Position numbers and translations under genes: made by a program
Assembly (NCBI RefSeq): GCF_001427905.1
Contig: NZ_LMEF01000012.1
Location: forward strand, 562,514 to 626,513
Length of the DNA stretch: 64,000 nucleotides
Origin: Flavobacterium sp. Root420
GTDB taxonomy: Bacteria; Bacteroidota; Bacteroidia; Flavobacteriales; Flavobacteriaceae
Reading direction: 5' to 3'
In this document: in pieces, positions 23,969-34,200 of the stretch
How the letters are laid out: each line of letters opens with the position of its first letter
How positions within the stretch are numbered: position 1 is the stretch's first letter
The notes under the pieces: model-generated
Told to the model about the DNA's origin: nothing
Seen by the model: the letters and a program-made list of their open reading frames with translations, nothing else
The model's database searches: none

Positions 23969-24560
23969 TGTTTCACGCAGATTTTGCAGATTTAAGCAGA
24001 TTAAAAAATGATTTTAATCTTTATAATATCTCTATTTGTGTATGTTTATACCTTATTTGCAATTCGTTTTATATCATCTAGTATGTTTAGAGTATTGAAA
24101 TTAACAAGCAAACCTAATTTCTTGTTTGAGAGCCTTAAATAAGTAGAAAGCTGTTTATAATGTATTGGTGCCAATTCTTCAACAGATTTTAATTCAATTA
24201 TTACTTTATCTTCTACTAACAAATCAAGTCTGAATGCGCCATCTAATATTATTCCTTCGTAAGAAATAATAATTTCAACTTGTTTTTGAACTTGTAAATC
24301 TGTTTTTGTTAATTCATAAAACAGGGCACTTTCATAAACTGATTCAAATAATCCAGGCCCTAAATTATTGTAAACTTTAAAAATTGCTCCTCGAACTAGA
24401 TATGATATTTCATTTTCAGTCATTATTCTTTAATTTAAATTTAATTCAAAATTAAAGAATTTTCTTTCTTTTTTAGTTGACTTCTTATCCCATATTTTAT
24501 AGTTTTCAAAATTAGAAATCATTTTTAATCTGCTTAAATCTGCAAAATCTGCGTGAAACA
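23969..24560. mobile_element. Putative repeat-bounded cassette carrying a GxxExxY gene
   Basis: Arms at 23969-24014 and 24516-24560 are inverted copies of 46 and 45 bases, differing by a single A. Each outer end begins TGTTTCACGCAGATTTTGCA and contains three GCAGATT units. Between them is one gene (24046-24423). The right arm ends 4 bases after the thiG stop and the left arm ends 14 bases before the preferred thiH start. No transposase and no clear target duplication are seen. The element reads like an insertion in the thiG-thiH junction, by analogy with intervening-sequence elements. Confidence 0.6.
24046..24423 (-). CDS. GxxExxY protein, PD-(D/E)XK nuclease-like
   Basis: 125 residues. The family signature is G24-x2-E27-x2-Y30 (GLFESVY). 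A PD-(D/E)XK-type core follows: D67 (RLDLLV) and E77-L78-K79 (VIIELKS), the spacing expected for a nuclease active site. The family is abundant in Bacteroidota and has no established function. The gene has the same direction as the thiamine operon but no thiamine link, and sits between long inverted repeats, which suggests it travelled here with them. Read-through would put it under the TPP riboswitch. Confidence 0.88.
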   Translation of the reverse strand: MTENEISYLVRGAIFKVYNNLGPGLFESVYESALFYELTKTDLQVQKQVEIIISYEGIILDGAFRLDLLVEDKVIIELKSVEELAPIHYKQLSTYLRLSNKKLGLLVNFNTLNILDDIKRIANKV

Positions 24561-24563
24561 ATC

Positions 24564-25340
24564 TTATTCATATAAAAATGATGTCAAAGGACTAGAAGCA
24601 ACAGCATAATTTTGTTGATTAGCAATTTTAGCTTCAAAAGCTTTTCTTCCTGCAATAACAGCTTCCCTAAAAGCTTCGGCCATTAATTTTGGATTTCCGG
24701 CTACTGCAATGGCGGTATTTACCAAAACAGCATCGGCACCAATTTCCATTGCTTTTGCAGCGTCGGATGGTGCTCCGATTCCGGCATCGATAATTACAGG
24801 CACATTACTTTGTTCGATAATAATCTCTAAAAAATCAATAGTCTTTAAGCCTTTGTTACTTCCAATTGGAGAACCCAAAGGCATCACAGCCGTAGTTCCT
24901 GCATTTTCTAAGTGTTTACACAAAACAGGATCGGCATGAATGTACGGTAGCACAAAAAATCCAAGTTTTGCCAGTTCTTCCGTTGCTTTTAAAGTTTCGA
25001 TTGGGTCCGGCATTAAATATTTCGGATCCGGATGAATTTCGAGTTTTACCCAATTTGTTTCAAGTGCTTCTCTGGCTAATTGAGCTGCAAAAACAGCTTC
25101 TTTTGCATTTCTGGCTCCTGAAGTATTGGGTAATAAATTAATTTTTGGATGTTTTAAATGTGACAAAATAGCGTCTGTATCCGTCTCAAGATCGATACGT
25201 TTTAAAGCTACCGTCACCAATTCACTTTCTGATGCCAGGATCGCTTCTTCCATCTGGATATTTGAACCAAATTTTCCCGTTCCCAAAAACAAACGGGAGG
25301 TAAAGGCCTTATCACCAATATTAAACAATGACGTTTGCAT
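24564..25340 (-). CDS. thiG: thiazole synthase ThiG
   Basis: 258 residues, a TIM barrel that joins deoxyxylulose phosphate, dehydroglycine and ThiS-thiocarboxylate into the thiazole phosphate ring. Visible marks are [12 protein letters not shown] near the N terminus, the [13 protein letters not shown] strand, [28 protein letters not shown] (phosphate binding) and [28 protein letters not shown], quoted in parts: [13 protein letters not shown] and GADAVLVN. Its start overlaps the thiE end by 20 bases, so the two are coupled. The inserted cassette follows 3 bases after the stop. Confidence 0.96.
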   Translation of the reverse strand: MQTSLFNIGDKAFTSRLFLGTGKFGSNIQMEEAILASESELVTVALKRIDLETDTDAILSHLKHPKINLLPNTSGARNAKEAVFAAQLAREALETNWVKLEIHPDPKYLMPDPIETLKATEELAKLGFFVLPYIHADPVLCKHLENAGTTAVMPLGSPIGSNKGLKTIDFLEIIIEQSNVPVIIDAGIGAPSDAAKAMEIGADAVLVNTAIAVAGNPKLMAEAFREAVIAGRKAFEAKIANQQNYAVASSPLTSFLYE

Positions 25341-25959
25341 ATAATTTTTCGTTGAGTTGTTGAATTAATTTTTCTTTTTGATCACTTTTGGTAATCATTC
25401 CGGAGACTGCTATTCCGTGAATTCCGGTTTCCATTAGTGGGTTTATATCGTTTAATGTGATTCCGCCAATGGCATAAACAGGAATCTTTATTTTACTATC
25501 TTTCATTTTCTGAAGAATAGCATAATAACCTGATAGACCTAAAATTGGGCTTAATTTTTCCTTTGTACTGGTAAATTTAAACGGCCCTAATCCGATATAA
25601 TCACAGCCATTTTTTACGTGATTTTCAATATCTTCAAATGTATTGGCAGTTCCTCCAATAATTTTTGTGTTTCCTAAAATTGCTCTTGCCTCTGCAATAT
25701 TCATGTCAGTTAAGCCTAGATGTACCCCGTCTGCAGCGATTTGTTGTGCCAGATATAAATTGTCATTTACAATAAAATTGGCGAGATATTCTTCGCATAA
25801 AAATTTTACCGCTTCCGCTAAAGCAAAAGTGTCTTTAGCCGTTTGATTTTTGAAACGCAGTTGTATCCAATCGCATCCGGCATCTAAGGCGTGATGAATA
25901 TTATACAGTTGTTCTTCGATTGTATTTCCTTGCGAAATGTATTGCAGTTTATGGTACAT
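25321..25959 (-). CDS. thiE: thiamine-phosphate synthase ThiE
   Basis: 212 residues, a TIM barrel coupling the pyrimidine and thiazole phosphates. Motifs: [14 protein letters not shown] (pyrophosphate side), [18 protein letters not shown] (Mg and substrate binding), [13 protein letters not shown] and [12 protein letters not shown]. The residue pattern is that of an active ThiE, in contrast to the divergent homologue at 26680-27270 in the same operon. It overlaps both neighbours (thiD by 11 bases, thiG by 20), indicating tight translational coupling. Confidence 0.94.
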   Translation of the reverse strand: MYHKLQYISQGNTIEEQLYNIHHALDAGCDWIQLRFKNQTAKDTFALAEAVKFLCEEYLANFIVNDNLYLAQQIAADGVHLGLTDMNIAEARAILGNTKIIGGTANTFEDIENHVKNGCDYIGLGPFKFTSTKEKLSPILGLSGYYAILQKMKDSKIKIPVYAIGGITLNDINPLMETGIHGIAVSGMITKSDQKEKLIQQLNEKLYANVIV

Positions 25960-26704
25960 AGTGATATCCGATTAAAGTTGATGTTGAACTCAGGTATTTT
26001 TCTATGTAGGTTTTGGCATTTTTACAAGCTTCTTGCAAAGTTTGATCTAATGCCAGATTTGCGGCGATTGCTGCTGATAAAACACAGCCGGAACCATGTT
26101 TTTCAAAGCATTTTTTTTCTGATGGGGCTAATTCAATAATTTCATCTTTTAAGAACAAACGATCAGTACCCATTGCTGATTCGTTATGCCCTCCTTTAAG
26201 CAAAATGTTTGTTGGAATTTCATTTTGGAGCCAAAGTTTGTTTGGAACAAAACCAGGAAATAAAATTTCAATTTCGTTGTAATTAGGCGTAATCAAATCA
26301 ATTTTTGAAAGGATTTTATTGAGATTGCAATCTTCTTCGAGTTTCAAAAATTCGAATTTTGTTGTCGATTTTAAAACCGGATCCCAAACAATTTTGGTCG
26401 TTGGAGACAACAATTTTATCGTCGAAAGAATCCGGTTTAAATAATGCAGGCTTGGCATAATCCCGATTTTTACTGTTTTGATTTTATAGCTTAGAAATAG
26501 CGTTTCGATCGAACGAATTACAAAACTCAAATTGGTCCATTGAATTTCATAAAAGCCATTTTCTGTCTGAATTGTATTTGCCGTTACAACAGCAAAACCT
26601 GTAACCTGATGCTGCTCGAATGTTTTAACATCTGCCAAAACACCCGCGCCACCACAAGGATCAAATCCTGCTATACTAACTACGAATGGGCGATTTGCTG
26701 ACAT
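25949..26704 (-). CDS. thiD: hydroxymethylpyrimidine/phosphomethylpyrimidine kinase ThiD
   Basis: 251 residues of the ribokinase-like fold. ThiD phosphorylates the ThiC product twice before ThiE. Motifs: SIAGFDPCGGAGVLADVKTF (10-29), the middle ITPNYNEIEILF and the anion-hole motif KHGSGCVLSAAIAANLA (about 209-225). The usual GGAGIQADLKT is slightly altered to GGAGVLADVKT. It overlaps the tenI-like gene by 25 bases and thiE by 11. Confidence 0.92.
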   Translation of the reverse strand: MSANRPFVVSIAGFDPCGGAGVLADVKTFEQHQVTGFAVVTANTIQTENGFYEIQWTNLSFVIRSIETLFLSYKIKTVKIGIMPSLHYLNRILSTIKLLSPTTKIVWDPVLKSTTKFEFLKLEEDCNLNKILSKIDLITPNYNEIEILFPGFVPNKLWLQNEIPTNILLKGGHNESAMGTDRLFLKDEIIELAPSEKKCFEKHGSGCVLSAAIAANLALDQTLQEACKNAKTYIEKYLSSTSTLIGYHYVP

Positions 26705-27270
26705 AATTTAAATTGTTTTACAGGATTTTCACTACACCAGATGCTTCCTAAAAGTGCGATATCATCAAAACCATTTTCAAGTGTTTTTTTAATATTTTCA
26801 GGATCAATTCCACCTAAAGCGATGACTTTTGTCCTGAAATTTGTTCTTGATTTTATAGTATCAAAAAGATCCTTTTCCGGATGATAATTTTCTTTAGAAA
26901 TGCTTTTAAAAACTGGACTTAAAAAAGCATATTCAAAATCTTTTTCTAAAGAGTTAAAATCTTCTATAGAATGAGTTGACGTTGAATACCTACAAGGTTT
27001 TAAAAACCTTGCAGGAAAGTCGTGAGAATGTTTTCTGTCTTTTTCAGAAAAATGAATTCTATTAATTCCGAGGTCTTCTGCCAATTGATGATGACTGTGT
27101 AAAACCAAACTAGATCGAAATTTCACTTTTATCTGATTAATAAACTGAGCCATTTCAACCTCACAAAAATCAGGTTTCCGAATATGAAGCAAAGACAATC
27201 CTTCCTTAAACAAAGAATCAATAATGCCAATTTCGCCAGAAATTGCAGAAGGATTTGTAATCACAATCAT
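26680..27270 (-). CDS. TenI/ThiE-like protein carrying an in-frame palindromic repeat
   Basis: 196 residues, a second ThiE-type barrel, closer to TenI (thiazole tautomerase) than to a true synthase: SLLHIRKPD near residue 27, YAFLSPVFKSISKENYHP (substrate loop), VIALGGIDPENI and ALLGSIW at the end. TenI turns the primary ThiG product into the aromatic thiazole used by ThiE. Residues 86-94 (PARFLKPCR) are encoded exactly by a 27-base palindrome (26989-27015) that looks inserted. Three CTTTACT heptamers lie directly before the start codon. Confidence 0.82.
   Translation of the reverse strand: MIVITNPSAISGEIGIIDSLFKEGLSLLHIRKPDFCEVEMAQFINQIKVKFRSSLVLHSHHQLAEDLGINRIHFSEKDRKHSHDFPARFLKPCRYSTSTHSIEDFNSLEKDFEYAFLSPVFKSISKENYHPEKDLFDTIKSRTNFRTKVIALGGIDPENIKKTLENGFDDIALLGSIWCSENPVKQFKLCQQIAHS
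26989..27015. repeat. 27-nt palindrome inserted in the tenI-like coding region
   Basis: CCTACAAGGTTTT and AAAACCTTGCAGG are complementary with one mismatch around a single central base. The 27 bases equal nine codons. The design, with C-rich ends and a TTTTAAAA-type centre, matches the terminator-like palindrome at 6051-6082. Confidence 0.75.
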
Positions 27271-27345
27271 ATCTTTACTCTTTACTCTTTACTCTTGATT
27301 CTATCCTCTTGATTCTATTCTCTTTATTCTTGACTCTATTTTCTA
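27271..27345. repeat. Pyrimidine-rich repeat tract between thiC and the tenI-like gene
   Basis: Three tandem CTTTACT heptamers (27273-27293) are followed by CTTGATTCTAT-type units to 27345. On the coding strand this gives purine-rich AAAGAG words directly before the tenI-like ATG, possibly serving as ribosome landing sites. The same heptamer words occur at 14210-14237 inside the thiamine receptor gene. Confidence 0.7.
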
Positions 27346-29187
<1,842 letters not shown>

Positions 29188-29206
29188 TTATAAGTTATGA
29201 GTTATT

Positions 29207-29273
29207 GTAGAGGCGCACAGCAGTGCGTCTACGTCCTGTACGAAATTGGAATTTGGTCCCGAAGCTTCGGGAT
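29207..29273. repeat. Two hairpins in the thiS-thiC spacer
   Basis: GTAGAGGCGCAC (29207-29218) pairs with GTGCGTCTAC (29223-29232), apart from a small imperfection. TCCCGAAGCTTCGGGA (29257-29272) is a perfect palindrome. GAAATTGGAATTTGG words lie between. They may tune the ratio of thiS to the downstream genes. Confidence 0.65.
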
Positions 29274-29290
29274 CTATTGGAATTTAACTT

Positions 29291-29497
29291 CTATCCTCCT
29301 TGCGTGGCAGAAATAATTAAAATTTCGTCGGTTTCGTGTACGAGATGTTGGCTCCAATTTATTTTTGGAACAACGGTGTTGTTAATGGCAACAGCAATTC
29401 CGTTTTGTTTGTTGGGAATTTCGAGATCGAGCAATGATTGAACGCTTAGCGAGTCAGCATTGAACTTTTTGATTTGTTGGTTGATTTTTAGTTCCAT
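29291..29497 (-). CDS. thiS: sulphur carrier protein ThiS
   Basis: 68 residues with the ubiquitin-like fold and the essential C-terminal Gly-Gly (SATQGG). ThiF adenylates this end, which then carries the thiocarboxylate sulphur for ThiG. The first strands (MELKINQQIKKF) and NGIAVAINNTVVP are typical. It is the first gene after the TPP riboswitch, with its start about 40 bases after the terminator hairpin. Confidence 0.92.
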   Translation of the reverse strand: MELKINQQIKKFNADSLSVQSLLDLEIPNKQNGIAVAINNTVVPKINWSQHLVHETDEILIISATQGG

Positions 29498-29537
29498 TCC
29501 TTTTTGAATTAGTATAGTTATACTTTAGGAATGGCTA

Positions 29538-29558
29538 CAAAAACGCATAAAAATGCGT
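29538..29558 (-). terminator. Riboswitch expression-platform terminator
   Basis: On the minus strand ACGCAT-TTTT-ATGCGT is followed by TTTTT, a small intrinsic terminator between the TPP aptamer and thiS. Thiamine pyrophosphate binding probably favours it and stops the operon. Confidence 0.7.
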
Positions 29559-29571
29559 GCAGAAGTCATCT

Positions 29572-29657
29572 TACTTTTCCCTACGCTAGTATGAACTAGA
29601 TCAGGTTCAGAGGGTAAAATCTCAGCCTGCTTATTTAGCAGACACCCCTAAAGTGTG
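29572..29657 (-). promoter_or_regulatory. TPP riboswitch of the thiamine synthesis operon
   Basis: On the minus strand the aptamer words occur in order: AGGGGTGTC (from about 29650), GCTGAGATTTTACCC, CTGAACCTGATCTAGTT, ACTAGCGTAGGGAAAAG. All conserved TPP bases are recognisable. It lies between the -7 box at 29661-29668 and the terminator at 29538-29558. Confidence 0.95.
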
Positions 29658-29660
29658 AAG

Positions 29661-29668
29661 CAAATGTA
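29661..29668 (-). promoter_or_regulatory. -7 box of the thiamine operon
   Basis: TACATTTG on the minus strand, identical to the box before the other TPP riboswitch (13946-13953). It would start the transcript at or just before the aptamer. No -33 TTG is found at the usual distance. Confidence 0.55.
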
Positions 29669-29748
29669 ATAAAATTTTGTTTGGTTGTTTAAAAAAGTTT
29701 CAAGTTTCAGGTTTCAAGTTATCTCTGGGAACTGAAAACTGAGACTGT

Positions 29749-30318
29749 TTACTGGCTTCTTTTCCAGCAATCTTCGGCGTGATCATTGACCATTCCGGTG
29801 GCTTGCATGTGTGCGTAAATTACGGTTGAGCCTACGAATTTAAAACCTCTTTTTTTTAAATCTTTGCTGATTTCATCAGAAAGTGGAGTAGTAGCCGGAG
29901 CGTCTTTTGACGTTTTGAGGTTATTTATAATTGGTTTTCCATTGATATATCTCCAGATATAATCAGAGAAACTGCCAAATTCGTCTTGTACTTTCATAAA
30001 AGCCTGCGCGTTGGAAACTGCGGCTTTTATTTTTAGTTTATTTCTGATGATTCCTGGATTTTGCATTAATTCTTCGATTTTATCTTCAGAATAATGCGCT
30101 ATTTTTTTATAATCAAAATGATCAAAAGCATTTCTGAAATTCTCTCTTTTGTTTAAAATGGTAATCCAGCTTAGTCCAGCCTGAAAAGTCTCTAAAATTA
30201 AAAATTCAAATAAAGTAGGATCGTCATAAACCGGAACGCCCCATTCTTCATCATGATATTTTTTATATAAATCGCTGGAAGTGCACCAGCCACATCGAAT
30301 TAAATTTTCGTTTTCCAT
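29749..30318 (-). CDS. tag: DNA-3-methyladenine glycosylase I
   Basis: 189 residues. Tag excises 3-methyladenine from alkylated DNA. The zinc-site and active-site marks are present: RCGWCTSSDLYKKYHDEEWG (8-27), the FQAGLSWITILNKRENFR segment with the substrate glutamine and tryptophan, FVGSTVIYAHMQATGMVNDH (cut at the motif) and the last HAEDCW. It complements the AlkB/Ada cluster 25 kb away. It lies 3 bases after the small unknown gene at 30322 and 418 bases before yhhQ ends upstream is not implied; both neighbours share its strand. Confidence 0.95.
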   Translation of the reverse strand: MENENLIRCGWCTSSDLYKKYHDEEWGVPVYDDPTLFEFLILETFQAGLSWITILNKRENFRNAFDHFDYKKIAHYSEDKIEELMQNPGIIRNKLKIKAAVSNAQAFMKVQDEFGSFSDYIWRYINGKPIINNLKTSKDAPATTPLSDEISKDLKKRGFKFVGSTVIYAHMQATGMVNDHAEDCWKRSQ

Positions 30319-30321
30319 TAT

Positions 30322-30510
30322 TTACCAATTTGCCAATGATACCCTTTTACGCTGGGTATATAAGGGGGAATGGCCTATTAAATCATTATAGACTCTTCTA
30401 TTGTATTTAATACCAATTGCTTTGCCTGACATGAACATTTTATTGGCCTGAAATCTAATTTTCATTTTACCATCTTCAAGTTCGGCATCGGATAAATAGT
30501 AATATAACAT
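30322..30510 (-). CDS. hypothetical small protein
   Basis: Not recognised. A 62-residue frame beginning MLYYYLSDAELEDGKMKIRF, with a basic, tyrosine-containing middle (GKAIGIKYNRRVYND). It has no signal or membrane segment. It is packed between tag (3 bases after) and the YhhQ gene (25 bases before), which fits a genuine operon member, but coding evidence is weak. It could also be the remnant of a longer gene. Confidence 0.4.
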   Translation of the reverse strand: MLYYYLSDAELEDGKMKIRFQANKMFMSGKAIGIKYNRRVYNDLIGHSPLYTQRKRVSLANW

Positions 30511-30535
30511 TAGTTTTTTTATAACAATATATCTT

Positions 30536-31198
30536 TTAATCCTTATGAGAAATATCTCCTTTCAAATATTTTTTAATCAAATGATGTCCTGCATAAATTA
30601 ATGGTGTCAATAAAACGGCTATCGATAATTTAAAAGTATATCCAATCAATGCTGACGAAAGAAACGTATCGAAGTCGATTTTTCCAGGTAGCCAAAACGC
30701 TATTCCAAGTACGATAAAAGAATCAAATAATTGCGAAACGACGGTTGAGCCTGTTGTTCGTAACCATATTTTTCTTTCGCCTGTTCGTCTTTTAAAAAAC
30801 CAAAATATCCATACATCAATTAATTGAGATACCATAAAAGCAATTAAACTACCGACAATAATCCACATACTTTGTCCAAAAACAGCCTGAAATTGTTCGT
30901 CATTTACGGGGCTTATTCCTTTTGCTGCCGGAATTACAATTGCCATAAATAAAATCAAAAAGGCATATGCAATTAAGCAAGCTGTTATAAAAGAGAGTTT
31001 TTTAACTCCTTTTTCTCCAAAATATTCATTTATTAAATCGGTTGTCAGGAAAACCACTGGCCATGGTAAAATACCAATACTCATTACAAACGGTCCAATC
31101 TGAATTAATTTTCCTCCAATAAGCTCTGCGACAACTGCATTTGTTATAAAAATTCCCGCCAGAATTACAAAAACAATTTCTTTTTTGGTTTTGAACAT
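30536..31198 (-). CDS. queuosine precursor transporter (YhhQ/VUT family)
   Basis: 220 residues with six membrane helices. The signature is FITNAVVAELIGGKLIQIG near the N terminus, PWPVVFLTTDLINEYFGEKG (about 46-65) and the C-terminal FDSFIVLGIAFWL segment. E. coli YhhQ imports preQ0/preQ1 for tRNA queuosine synthesis; the flavobacterial relatives are assigned by similarity. No queuosine riboswitch or biosynthetic gene is seen nearby. The stop is 25 bases before the small unknown gene, suggesting a three-gene minus-strand unit with tag. Confidence 0.88.
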   Translation of the reverse strand: MFKTKKEIVFVILAGIFITNAVVAELIGGKLIQIGPFVMSIGILPWPVVFLTTDLINEYFGEKGVKKLSFITACLIAYAFLILFMAIVIPAAKGISPVNDEQFQAVFGQSMWIIVGSLIAFMVSQLIDVWIFWFFKRRTGERKIWLRTTGSTVVSQLFDSFIVLGIAFWLPGKIDFDTFLSSALIGYTFKLSIAVLLTPLIYAGHHLIKKYLKGDISHKD

Positions 31199-31256
31199 AA
31201 ATACGTACTATAAAATCTGATAAATCAAAGTTAACTATTTTATGCAGAAAATTGAT

Positions 31257-34200
31257 TTAATATTCTTCGCCAAGTGATAATTCCTCTTCTTCTTTTTCTT
31301 TTTCAAAACTTGCTCTGATATGATCTCCATTCAAAGTTTCATTGATAATAAGAGCATATGTCTTTTCTGAATCCTCTTCAATATTTATTGTTTTTATGGG
31401 AGCAGTAGTGTAGGCTAAAGGATTTATTTTTTTGTTTTCGTTTAAAAAAGCAATGGTATATAGTTGTTTTTTGACCGCCTTTGTTTCATCATTTTTTCTA
31501 TGTATTTGATAAAAATAGAATGAAATTTCATGATTGTCCTTTTCTACAATTTGTTTTTTTAATAAAGTTATAGAATCCTTTTTAGACAGATTTTGAAAAT
31601 TTAAAGCAGCAGATTTTGCAATCTCATCGTCTGTAAAATGAATCAGGTCTTTTTTGTTTTGATTTAGCAACAAATTGATTGTTACAAATTGAGTTTTAGG
31701 ATCGTTTAAAAAACCTTCAATTTCAGTTGTATTTAGTGCGCTATGTGTAATTCCTAATCGGGCTAACTCTATGTTTAATTCCGGAATATCGAGGCTTTTT
31801 ATTTTTTTCAATATTTCCTTTACGGCATTATCATCGGCATAATTATAGATTAAATTGGTGTAATTTATCAAATCTGTCAATGATTTTGATGACTCAGAAT
31901 AAAAAGTTACTTCGTCTTCTTTTGCTGTAGCTTCTTGTGTCGCTTTGTTTTTTTGGTTCCAGCTTGCGACTCTTTTGTATTCGAGTTTTGTATTGGTCAG
32001 GATTATTTTTTTAAATGCTTTTAATTTTTTAACCGAAATCAATTTTTGCTCTAATAAGGAATTGCAAAAGCTAATGATTGGTTTGTTGTATTCTTTGATA
32101 CTGTAATATTGAAAAATTTCTGGAAATAATTCCTTACTGTTTTCCGGATCTTTTTCAAACGTGTAAAAGAGACTTCCTATCTCATACTGTAAATCGGATA
32201 TTGGTAAATCGTATTCTAATAATTCATTGATTTTTTTATAGGCTGCTTTTGATTTTTGATACGAAATACTCTTTAAGATACTGATTTGTACATCGGTTTT
32301 CGTCGATTCTTTTTTATAATAATGCTCCAGATACGGAATCACTCTTTCATCATCAATTTTGCCAATTTTTTCCAGCAATGAAGTTATAGCATCGGTTTCA
32401 CTTTCTTTAAAATTAAAAGTGTTGATGAAATTGGTAATAACTTCAAAATCATTTTTTGTAATATCCAGATTGGCTATTGTGTTTAAAGCCGAATAACGAA
32501 TGGTGTCTTTTTCGCTTTTTGCATCTTCTATAAAAAGTTTGACTTTATCTTCAGCTGTATCCGGTTTGATGTTCTCAACAAAATCTAATGAGTTAAAGGC
32601 TTTCTCTATAAAAGGATCGTCATTTTTGTAGTTTTTCTCAACCAGAGTATTCAGTAAATAATAAGCATTGTTTTTGTAAAGAACTTTGTATTTAATAGAT
32701 TGAGTAGCGTTTGGTTTAGAAATGAGTGCATTAATTGTATAACTATTTTGTTCTTTGTTAAAAGTGGTGCTTTCAGATAAAAACTCATAATTATCTTTTT
32801 TGTCAGCAAGAATTTCATCCCACAGAGATCTTGAAAATCCTTTTTTAAGAAATAACTCCGGACTTAATAAAGAAGTTGCAGTTTCATAACTTTCATCTTC
32901 TGCTTCAAAATAATTTTGTTGAGGATCTTCATCGTATTGATTTAAAAACTCTTTTTTGAGCATGCGCTGAAGAGAATCAATAGATAATGTTCTTTCGTAT
33001 TTTGGGAATTTATGATAAGCCAATTTAATTTTCCGACCCGTTTCAGAATTAAATGCCTGATACTGGTTTACAACCTTAAAAGCATTTTTTGTTTCGCGTT
33101 GGTTTTTGTTTAATTTTAAAAATAGATTTTCGTTTTCCTCTTCCGGAATTTCGATTTTATAGTTTGTGATTGAATCTATTAAAACTTTCGATTTAGATTT
33201 ATAATCAAACGGAATTAATACAAATGAATTAAAAAAGCGATTGGCGTTCGCTTCTGATGCATTTACAGAGCCCAACATATAATATTTGTTTCCGGAAATA
33301 AAAGTTTTTAATTTGATATTTCGGTCACCAATTTTAGAGGATGAAACAAAAGAATTTTCAATTTTGTTATATTGAGTAGCAGTTGAATCCTGATTTTGTT
33401 GCAGATAAAATTGGTAGTGAATTTGTTTTTGCTCGTATTCAGAATTTTCAAGAAAACTAGTATCATTTAATGTTTTTTCCCTTAAAAAGTAATAGGCTTT
33501 TTCCTGATTATCATACGCCTGAATGTCAATATTAGTTCCTTTTTCGACACTGTTTCCAAAAACAAAATTAAACGAAGGAACTTCTGTTTCAAAACCGCCT
33601 TTCAGAGGTTTAATCTTTTCCCATTCGTTTTTAAAAGGTTTTATTTTAATATTTTCAAAAACTTCATTTTCGTATTGACGAACGTAATTTGCAGGTCCGG
33701 TCATCGCAATAGAGATAATTTCTAAAGGAGTGATGTAAAATTTAGAATGTTGGGCGTTTCCTGTTTTTGTAATGTTTTTTATATCATAACTAGCAAAATT
33801 AGGTTGTTCAGCATATTTTTTTTCAATTATATCCCCGGGAATTTTTTCAAAAAACAAACTATCCAATGATTTCGGATTATATGTAATAATGTTGTTTTTT
33901 AAGAAATAGTTTAACGGAATTCTCTTTATCGTGATCGCGCCTCCATTGGTGAAATCCGGCGAGCCCATACTTTCGTTTTCTTCGATAGTAGTTTTGTATA
34001 ATGGCAATTGTACCATTTTATCTTTGGTTTGCGAAACAGTAAAATTGGGATTTGGAAAATAAGCTTCAATCGTTTTCTTCTGGTTTTTTCCGTTTTCACT
34101 AAAAGTATCAATTATAGGTTTTACGGTATATCCTTTTTGTCTTAAAAGTTCGATTATACCATCATTCCCTGCTAAATGCGCTGCTCCAACGGCTGAAAAC

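Noticed and set aside
27271..27345. Short tandem repeats resembling a CRISPR-like or satellite array
   Set aside because: The unit is a 7-base pyrimidine word without unique spacers, and no cas genes are present.
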